DNA of 64,000 nt from Azospirillum oryzae (lineage in GTDB: Bacteria; Pseudomonadota; Alphaproteobacteria; Azospirillales; Azospirillaceae). Below, piece by piece: positions 57,608-64,000 of this stretch. The DNA lies in contig NZ_VTTM01000010.1 in assembly GCF_008364795.1 (NCBI RefSeq), forward strand, positions 124,001 to 188,000, in the 5' to 3' direction. The translations under genes and the position numbers were made by a program. The notes beneath the pieces are model-generated. The model had not been told where the DNA came from and did no database searches. It saw only the letters and a list, made by a program, of their open reading frames with translations. Each line of letters begins with the position of its first letter. The stretch's first letter is position 1.

Positions 57608-57632
57608 AAAAAATAAGTGGGCAAAAGCCCAC
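57608..57632 (-). terminator. Rho-independent terminator after trmB
   Basis: On the leftward strand GTGGGC, loop TTTT, GCCCAC is followed by TTATTTTTTTATG. It ends the metK-trmB unit about 150 bases after the trmB stop and isolates it from rimP. Confidence 0.85.
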
Positions 57633-57779
57633 CCGCAAAGCGTCTCGCCGGCCCGGTTGCCCGGGCCGCCGATCCGTATGGGTTCTCAGCGGTGAATATA
57701 GTCATTCCGTCCGATGCCGCAAGCCTTTTCCGGTCCGATCGCTGTGGTCGGCCGGAATCTCAAGCGGAACGGGTATGCG

Positions 57780-58502
57780 TCAGCCTCGCGGGCGGCGGAC
57801 GAAGCGCATGAACACCGGCTTGCGGCCGGCGGCGATGGCCTTTTCCTCGTAGCGGGTGGAGGGCCAGTCGTCGGGGCGGATGCGCCAGTCCGACGGACGG
57901 CGCGCCGTCCATTCGAAATCGGGATGCTTCACCGTGTGTTCAAGCATCCAGCGAACCAGACCCATGTCGTCGCTGGCCAGACGCAGCTCCGCACCGTCCT
58001 TCAGGACGCGGGCGAGCCGCGGCAGATTCTCCGGCCCGATGAAGCGGCGGTCGGCGTGGCGCTTCTTCGGCCAGGGGTCGGCGAACAGCACGAAGGCGCG
58101 GCCGATGGAGGCGTCGGGCAAGGCGTCCAGCAACGGCCGGGCGTCGTCGGGCTGGATGCGCACATTCCGCAGATCGTCGTCATCGACCATGCCCAGCAGG
58201 CCGGCGATGCCGTTGAGGAAGGGTTCCGCGCCGATGAAGCCGACATCCGGATGGTGCCCGGCCTGCCAGGCGAGGTGGTGGCCCATGCCGAATCCGACCT
58301 CCAGCCAGACCTCCCGTTTCGGGCTGTCGAACAGGCCGGCGGGGTCCAGCCTGTCGCCGGGCTGCGGCAGCGTGATCTGGAGCTGCGGCAGCAGAACGTC
58401 GATCAGTTCCGTCCGGCGCTTGCGCAACGGCCGGCCCTTGCGGCGCCCGAACAGGCGGTTGGAGCTTTCGGAGAGAGGGCCGGAGGTGCTGTCGTCGGTC
58501 AT
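57780..58502 (-). CDS. trmB: tRNA (guanine-46-N7)-methyltransferase
   Basis: SAM-dependent methylation of G46 in tRNA. The 240-residue protein has the SAM motif LEVGFGMGHHLAWQA and the catalytic region LFADPWPKKRHADRRFI. The ATG at 58502 is preferred over 58538. It is 109 bases downstream of metK, the source of its methyl donor. Confidence 0.95.
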   Translation of the reverse strand: MTDDSTSGPLSESSNRLFGRRKGRPLRKRRTELIDVLLPQLQITLPQPGDRLDPAGLFDSPKREVWLEVGFGMGHHLAWQAGHHPDVGFIGAEPFLNGIAGLLGMVDDDDLRNVRIQPDDARPLLDALPDASIGRAFVLFADPWPKKRHADRRFIGPENLPRLARVLKDGAELRLASDDMGLVRWMLEHTVKHPDFEWTARRPSDWRIRPDDWPSTRYEEKAIAAGRKPVFMRFVRRPRG

Positions 58503-58611
58503 GTCGGAACGCTGTATCGGGAAAGGGATGGGCCTCAAAAGAAAGCAGGGGCCGTTGCCAGCCCCTGCCGTCCATCCGCCTTGCGGCGGGTCCTATGGTG
58601 CGAACGCGTGT

Positions 58612-59781
<1,170 letters not shown>

Positions 59782-59901
59782 GGGAAACCTCGGCATTCGG
59801 CGGCACGCTATTTCATGAGCCGAAACGGCAGACCGGTACAGCGGCCGCAGACACCGATCCAAAACGGGTTGTGACAAGGAATTCAGCCGGGGTCAAGAAA
59901 T

Positions 59902-59979
59902 CTACCGGCGGTAGGGGCCCGGACCGAATATCGCAGGCACCGCACGAAGGGGGAGCACGGTCGAGCCCGTGCCATCCCC
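59902..59979 (-). promoter_or_regulatory. Inverted repeats in the metK leader
   Basis: Seen: CTACC-GGC-GGTAG at 59902-59914, and GCACGG/CCGTGC flanked by GGGGA and TCCCC at 59950-59979. A leftward TTGACC element lies at 59891-59896, with only a weak -10 (CACAAC) 17 bases on. The region could be the terminator of the upstream XRE gene, a metK promoter or a SAM-sensing leader. I could not recognise a known SAM or SAH riboswitch core by eye. Confidence 0.3.
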
Positions 59980-60032
59980 GTTCGGTGGGTATCACATGCC
60001 GTGTGGCAACCGGCAGGAGTTACCTGACGGCG

Positions 60033-60527
60033 TTACTCCGCGGCTTCCGCAACGGCGGCGCTGGCCACTGCCTTGGTCAGTTCGAACAGACGCTTGCGCA
60101 CCGACGGATCGCTGATCTTGTAGTAGGCGCGGACCAGCTCCAGCGTCTCGCGCTTGGCCATCGGATCGGGCTCGTAGGTGCTGGCGGAGCGCTCTTCGGT
60201 CGCACCGGACTCGTCTTCGTCGTCGACGCGGGCGGCAGCCGCTTCGGCCGGCATGTCGTCGAAGAAGAAGGAGACCGGCACATCGAGGACGCGGCTGAGG
60301 TCGAACAGACGCGACGCGCCGATGCGGTTGGCGCCGCGCTCGTACTTCTGCACCTGCTGGAAGGTCAGGCCGATCGCCTCGCCGAGCTTCTCCTGGCTCA
60401 TGCCGAGAAGCGTGCGGCGAAGACGGACGCGGGATCCGACATGGACATCGATGGGATTCGGCTTTCCGGTCTTCGGACGGCCGGCACCCGCACGGCGCCC
60501 GCGCGGCGCCCCAGTTTCAGTCTGCAT
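60033..60527 (-). CDS. XRE-family helix-turn-helix regulator upstream of metK
   Basis: A 164-residue DNA-binding protein. A basic N-terminus precedes a Cro/CI-type helix-turn-helix at about 32-85 (MSQEKLGEAIGLTFQQVQKYERGANRIGASRL); the remainder is an acidic linker and a helical C-terminus. Regulators of this build next to metK and lnt are common in alphaproteobacteria. Targets unknown. Confidence 0.9.
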   Translation of the reverse strand: MQTETGAPRGRRAGAGRPKTGKPNPIDVHVGSRVRLRRTLLGMSQEKLGEAIGLTFQQVQKYERGANRIGASRLFDLSRVLDVPVSFFFDDMPAEAAAARVDDEDESGATEERSASTYEPDPMAKRETLELVRAYYKISDPSVRKRLFELTKAVASAAVAEAAE

Positions 60528-60657
60528 CTCGTTTATCCCTGCAACGGTTGTGCAACCTAGTTACGACATATCCACGTATGCAGTCAAGCCCGCTCCGGTC
60601 AAGCCGGTTACACGAAATTGTTCTGCCTGTGGCGGACGGATTGCCCGTATTGCTGCG

Positions 60658-62271
60658 TCACCGGTGATATCGCGAGGCCAAGGCCGCCATAAAACAGCCT
60701 AGAAGCACTATGCCGAAAATCCAGTCTCCCATGCGGGCATAGGCTGTGACGCCATCAGACGCTTTCGGCAACGTGGTATCGATGAAGCCACGCTCACCCA
60801 GACCGAGCAATTGTTGCACACGACCGTAGGAGTCGACCACCCCGGATATTCCCGTATTCGCCACCCGGACGAGGGGCAGCCCTTCCTCCACCGCACGGAC
60901 CTGATTGATCGCGAAATGCTGGTGCGGGCCGGCGGTGCGTCCATACCAGGCATCGTTGGTCAGGTTCAGCAGCCAGTGCGGCCGGTCCGCGGTGTCGACC
61001 ACGGCGCCGGGGAAGATGCTCTCATAGCAGATCAGCGGACTGAAGGACGGCAGGCCGGCCACACGACTACTTAGATGCAGGGTGCGCGGACCGGGGCCAG
61101 GGGAGAATTCCGCCCCGTTGCCGGCGATGGCGCCGACGGGCAGCCATTGCCGCAGCGGCATGTACTCGCCGAAGGGCACGAGGTGGAACTTGTCGTAGTC
61201 GGCGACCGCCGCGCCGCTGCCGTCCACCGCCACCATGCCGTTGAAATACCGACGCTCGCCGTCCGCATCCACCGTCGTGCGCGGCGCCCCGGTGATCAGC
61301 AGGCCGCCCGGCGGGATCACGGAGGCCATCGCCTGGCGCACCCGCGCATCCTCCTCGACGAAGAAGGGGACGGCGGTTTCCGGCCAGATGATGACGTTGG
61401 GCGGCGCGGCCGACGGATCGGCCGGCGGGGCGGCGGACAGGGCGAGATGGTTCTGGAAATTCTGCACCCGCTCGGCCGGCGCCCATTTCAGCCGCTGGTC
61501 GATCGCCGCCTGGACCAGCCGCAGCCGGACGCCCGGCACCGGCTCGTCCACCGCGCCGGCCAGCCTCCAGGCGCCCCAGCCGCCCAGCGCCGCCAGCAGC
61601 GCCAGCCCGGCGGCGACGCCGGCCCAGGCGCGGCGCGGCGTGGTGTCGCGGTCGGGCAGGGCGGCGGGCAGGCTGGCCACCAGTACCGTTACCAGCGTCA
61701 GGCCGTAGATGCCGACCAGCGACGCGGTCTGCAGCACCGGCAGAACCCCGACCCAGCCATAGCCGATCAGGTTCCAGGGAAAGCCGGTGAAGACATGGCC
61801 GCGCAGCCATTCCCACAGGCACCAGCAGGCGGCGAACAGCAGAGGCCGCCCCAGCCCGACGCCGAAGCCGCGCCGGCGCAGCAGATGGAAGGCCAGGGTG
61901 GCGCCGCCGCTGAACATCGCCAGCAGGACCGGCAGACCGACGGCCGACAGCGGCAGGGCCCACCAGAAGCGCTCGATGTCGGTGAACAGCGCGGCGCTGA
62001 TCCAATAGAGCCCCAGCAGGTGATGGCCGAAGCCGAAGAACCAGCCGACGGCGAAAGCGCCCTTCTTCGTCTCAACCCCGTCGAGCAGCCAGATCAGGCC
62101 TGGAATGGCGACCAGCAGCACCGGTATCAGATCGGCCGGCGGTACCGCCAGCGTGGCGAGCCCGCCCAGCAGCGCCGCGGCAGCCAGCCGGCGCCAGCCG
62201 GTCAATGCGGCCAGCCGCGCGGAAACACGGCCCAGCCGGGCGGGGACGGGCAGCGCATCGGTGACGGTCAA
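60658..62271 (-). CDS. lnt: Apolipoprotein N-acyltransferase
   Basis: Adds the third acyl chain to outer-membrane lipoproteins. The 537-residue inner-membrane protein has about seven or eight N-terminal hydrophobic segments and a periplasmic nitrilase-type domain with the triad in IIWPETAVPFF (Glu), DKFHLVPFGEYMP (Lys) and PLICYESIFPG (Cys). The TTG at 62271 has GGAG 9 bases upstream; another TTG at 62343 lacks any ribosome binding site. It would process lipoproteins such as MltA here. Confidence 0.94.
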   Translation of the reverse strand: MTVTDALPVPARLGRVSARLAALTGWRRLAAAALLGGLATLAVPPADLIPVLLVAIPGLIWLLDGVETKKGAFAVGWFFGFGHHLLGLYWISAALFTDIERFWWALPLSAVGLPVLLAMFSGGATLAFHLLRRRGFGVGLGRPLLFAACWCLWEWLRGHVFTGFPWNLIGYGWVGVLPVLQTASLVGIYGLTLVTVLVASLPAALPDRDTTPRRAWAGVAAGLALLAALGGWGAWRLAGAVDEPVPGVRLRLVQAAIDQRLKWAPAERVQNFQNHLALSAAPPADPSAAPPNVIIWPETAVPFFVEEDARVRQAMASVIPPGGLLITGAPRTTVDADGERRYFNGMVAVDGSGAAVADYDKFHLVPFGEYMPLRQWLPVGAIAGNGAEFSPGPGPRTLHLSSRVAGLPSFSPLICYESIFPGAVVDTADRPHWLLNLTNDAWYGRTAGPHQHFAINQVRAVEEGLPLVRVANTGISGVVDSYGRVQQLLGLGERGFIDTTLPKASDGVTAYARMGDWIFGIVLLGCFMAALASRYHR

Positions 62272-62369
62272 GACGGGAAACTCCGGCAGCGGCAAGGAAT
62301 GGCGGGCGGCGCCATAGGTAATGCGGCCGGAGAGGGGCGCCAAGGCTGTTGTGGGCGGGGCTGTGTTGT

Positions 62370-62401
62370 GGGGGTGGGGAGAGGTGTCAAGCCCCCACCC
62401 C
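62370..62401 (-). terminator. Hairpin between corC and lnt
   Basis: GGGGGTGGGG and CCCCCACCCC form a 10-base stem with a 12-base loop starting 5 bases after the corC stop. No U-tract follows. A leftward TTGACA lies in the loop region (62385-62390) but lacks a matching -10. Confidence 0.35.
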
Positions 62402-62406
62402 GATCC

Positions 62407-63363
62407 TCACGCCGTCTCCGCCAGCTCGGAACTGTTGGCCGGGACGTTGTGGACGCGCAGGCGTTTCAGGCGGCGGGAGTCGGCGTCGACGATCTCGAAC
62501 TCCAGGCCCGAGGGATGGATCAGCCGCTCGCCCAGCCCCGGCACGCGGCCGGCGATGGAAACGACCAGACCGCCCAGCGTGTCGATGTCCTCGCGCTCTT
62601 CCTCGGACAGGACCAGGCCGACGCGGTGCTCGAAATCCTCGATGGGCAGGCGGGCATCGGCGATCAGGCTGCCGTCGGGGCGCTCGACCAGACGCGGCGC
62701 CGCGGTCTCGTCATGCTCGTCCTCGATCTCGCCGACGATCTCTTCCACCAGATCCTCGATGGTGACGAGGCCGTCGATGCCACCGAACTCGTCCACCACC
62801 AGCGCCATGTGCTGGCGGGTCTGGCGCATCTGCACCAGCAGGTCGAGCACATGCATGGAGGGGGCGACGATCTTCGCCTCGCGGATGATGCCGGTCAGGT
62901 CCGGCTTCTGGCGCAGGCCTTCGGGGGAGGCGGCCTGCTTCGCCAGCAGGGTCAGCACGTCCTTGATGTGGATGATGCCGACCACGTCGTCCAGCGTCTC
63001 GCGGTACACCGGCAGGCGGGAATGACCTTCCTCGGCGACGCGCTGGACCAGGGCGGGGAAGGGGGTGTCGATGTCGACGGAGATGATGTCGGCCCGCGGC
63101 ACCATGACGTCGGCGACGGTGCGGTCGCGCAGCTTCAGGATGTTGGTCAGCAGCGCCCGCTCGCCGGCGCCCAGCGAATCCTCGCCGTCCTCGCTCGCGG
63201 CATCGTCCAGGCCGGAGATCAGCTCTTCGATCGTGCCGCGCAGGGAGTTGTCCTCGCGGCCACCCCAGACGGTGCGGAGCCACCCCTTGAACAGGTGGCC
63301 CAGGGAATGGTCTTCGGCCCCGTGGTCATCACGGGGCGTGCGACTGTCGGATATCTCGCTCAT
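62407..63363 (-). CDS. corC: CBS-domain CorC/HlyC family protein
   Basis: A 318-residue cytoplasmic protein with two CBS domains (about 80-200, VMVPRADIISVDIDTPF, RLPVYRETLDDVVGIIHIKDVL) and a C-terminal CorC_HlyC domain (LGGLVVSIAGRVPGLGE). It lacks the DUF21 membrane part of larger relatives. Proposed role in Mg/Co homeostasis is from homologues only. Its start overlaps the ybeY stop by ATGA. Confidence 0.92.
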   Translation of the reverse strand: MSEISDSRTPRDDHGAEDHSLGHLFKGWLRTVWGGREDNSLRGTIEELISGLDDAASEDGEDSLGAGERALLTNILKLRDRTVADVMVPRADIISVDIDTPFPALVQRVAEEGHSRLPVYRETLDDVVGIIHIKDVLTLLAKQAASPEGLRQKPDLTGIIREAKIVAPSMHVLDLLVQMRQTRQHMALVVDEFGGIDGLVTIEDLVEEIVGEIEDEHDETAAPRLVERPDGSLIADARLPIEDFEHRVGLVLSEEEREDIDTLGGLVVSIAGRVPGLGERLIHPSGLEFEIVDADSRRLKRLRVHNVPANSSELAETA

Positions 63364-63866
63364 CGGTCCGGCGGTTGGTGGTTGGCGGCATAGGGGTCGG
63401 CGATTCCGAACGTGGCGAGCAGCCGGGTTTCCAGCGCCTCCATCTCCTCGGCCTCGTCGTCCGTCTCGTGATCATAACCCAGCAGATGCAGAACACCATG
63501 CATCACAAGGTGAGTCATGTGGTCTTTGAAGCTTTTCCCCTGTTCGGACGCCTCGCGGGCGACCGTTTCATAGGCGAGGATGACGTCGCCCAGCATCACC
63601 GGCACGCCGTCCTGCGCTTCCGGCTCCTCCGCCTCCGTCAGGGCGAAGGACAGGACGTTCGTCGGCTTGTCCTTGCCGCGATACTCGCGGTTCAGCCTGT
63701 GGACCAGGGCGTCGTCGGCCAGCACGACCGACAGCTCGGCTGGGCCTTCCTCGTCGTCATAGGCCGCACCCAGGGCGGCGAGCGCCGCGCGCTCCGCCAA
63801 CCACTCGGCATCCTCGGCCCAGTCGCCGGCTTCACGTGAAACAGTGACGTCAACCGCGCTGGTCAT
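63360..63866 (-). CDS. ybeY: Endoribonuclease YbeY
   Basis: Single-strand endoribonuclease for 16S rRNA 3'-end maturation and quality control. The 168-residue protein has the zinc site HLVMHGVLHLLGYDHETD (H3xH5xH pattern). Start and stop overlap phoH and corC respectively (both ATGA), making a coupled phoH-ybeY-corC string. A 14/16 parS-like site falls in codons T-V-S-R-E near the N-terminus. Confidence 0.96.
   Translation of the reverse strand: MTSAVDVTVSREAGDWAEDAEWLAERAALAALGAAYDDEEGPAELSVVLADDALVHRLNREYRGKDKPTNVLSFALTEAEEPEAQDGVPVMLGDVILAYETVAREASEQGKSFKDHMTHLVMHGVLHLLGYDHETDDEAEEMEALETRLLATFGIADPYAANHQPPDR
63828..63843. other. parS: parS-like site within ybeY (14/16)
   Basis: GGCTTCACGTGAAACA keeps the core and the full right half but has two mismatches in the left arm. 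It is about 42 kb from the predicted origin, the farthest site in the window. Confidence 0.5.
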
Positions 63867-64000
63867 TCCGGATCTCCAACGATACCGGCCTCGCGGTCGT
63901 TCGTTCCGGGTTCGGAACCGGCACGGCGGGCCTGCTTGCGCGCCGCCTCGCGGGCATCGGCCTGGTCATAAGCGCGGATGATGCGGGCGACCATCGGGTG
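63863..64000 (-). CDS. phoH: PhoH family ATPase, C-terminal fragment
   Basis: The last 45 codons of a leftward gene run off the window edge. The visible end begins HPMVARIIRAYDQAD, the usual C-terminal HPLVxRIV-x-AY of PhoH-like P-loop ATPases, followed by a charged tail. The stop overlaps the ybeY ATG, and the phoH-ybeY-corC-lnt order is widely conserved. The catalytic part is outside the window. Confidence 0.8.
   Translation of the reverse strand, partial: HPMVARIIRAYDQADAREAARKQARRAGSEPGTNDREAGIVGDPE

Overview
This window is GC-rich, almost wall-to-wall coding DNA from an alphaproteobacterium, most likely Azospirillum or a close Rhodospirillales relative. Reasons are the conserved alphaproteobacterial order dnaQ-coaE-aroE-maf-ppsR / hemE-hemH-hemJ-rho next to mnmE-mnmG-rsmG-parA-parB, a hisB-hisH-acetyltransferase-hisA-hisF-hisE-HIT cluster resembling the one described for Azospirillum brasilense (from memory), and a metK-trmB / rimP-nusA-ylxR-infB-rbfA-truB-rpsO-pnp block. 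No rRNA or tRNA genes, insertion sequences, prophage or CRISPR arrays were seen. The content is core chromosome rather than accessory DNA.

The centre of the window looks like the chromosomal replication origin. The 467-base gap between ppsR (leftward) and hemE (rightward), 21438-21904, holds one perfect and five degenerate DnaA boxes, a short AT-rich tract, and seven GANTC (CcrM) sites, several inside short direct repeats that run into the hemE leader. The parAB operon lies 12 kb to the left. Six parS-like sequences are spread over the window: one perfect 16-mer between mnmG and mnmE, two 15/16 sites and three 14/16 sites. Four of the six lie inside coding sequence.

Layout: 1-7.6 kb, an acetyltransferase, maeB malic enzyme, an MFS transporter, rph, rdgB, hemW, folA. 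7.6-13.4 kb, leftward parB, parA, rsmG, mnmG, mnmE. 13.4-17.8 kb, a 2Fe-2S ferredoxin coupled to a small DUF6489-like protein, a DUF255 thioredoxin-fold protein, ogt and a quinone oxidoreductase. 17.8-21.4 kb, dnaQ, coaE, aroE, maf, ppsR. 21.4-21.9 kb, oriC. 21.9-26.3 kb, hemE, hemH, hemJ and rho. 26.4-33.5 kb, secB, fxsA, a Tim44-like gene, mltA, hslUV and a lipoprotein with a degenerate trypsin-like domain. 33.6-37.9 kb, his genes and a HIT protein. 37.9-38.9 kb, an XRE regulator and Smr. 39-45 kb, cytochrome c maturation ccmCDEFGHI without ccmAB. 45.2-47 kb, a VOC/EVE pair and its likely WYL regulator. 47-64 kb, the leftward translation/RNA block and, upstream of it, metK, an XRE regulator, lnt, corC, ybeY and the end of phoH.

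Functionally the window joins chromosome replication and segregation (oriC, parABS), tRNA and rRNA modification (MnmE/G, RsmG, TruB, TrmB, YbeY, RimP, RbfA), haem and cytochrome c supply (HemE/H/J/W, Ccm), protein quality control (HslUV, SecB) and envelope biogenesis (Lnt, MltA). Many adjacent genes overlap by ATGA, GTGA or TGATG, which implies translational coupling. Factor-independent terminators with U-tracts after infB, rpsO and trmB divide the right-hand block into several transcription units.
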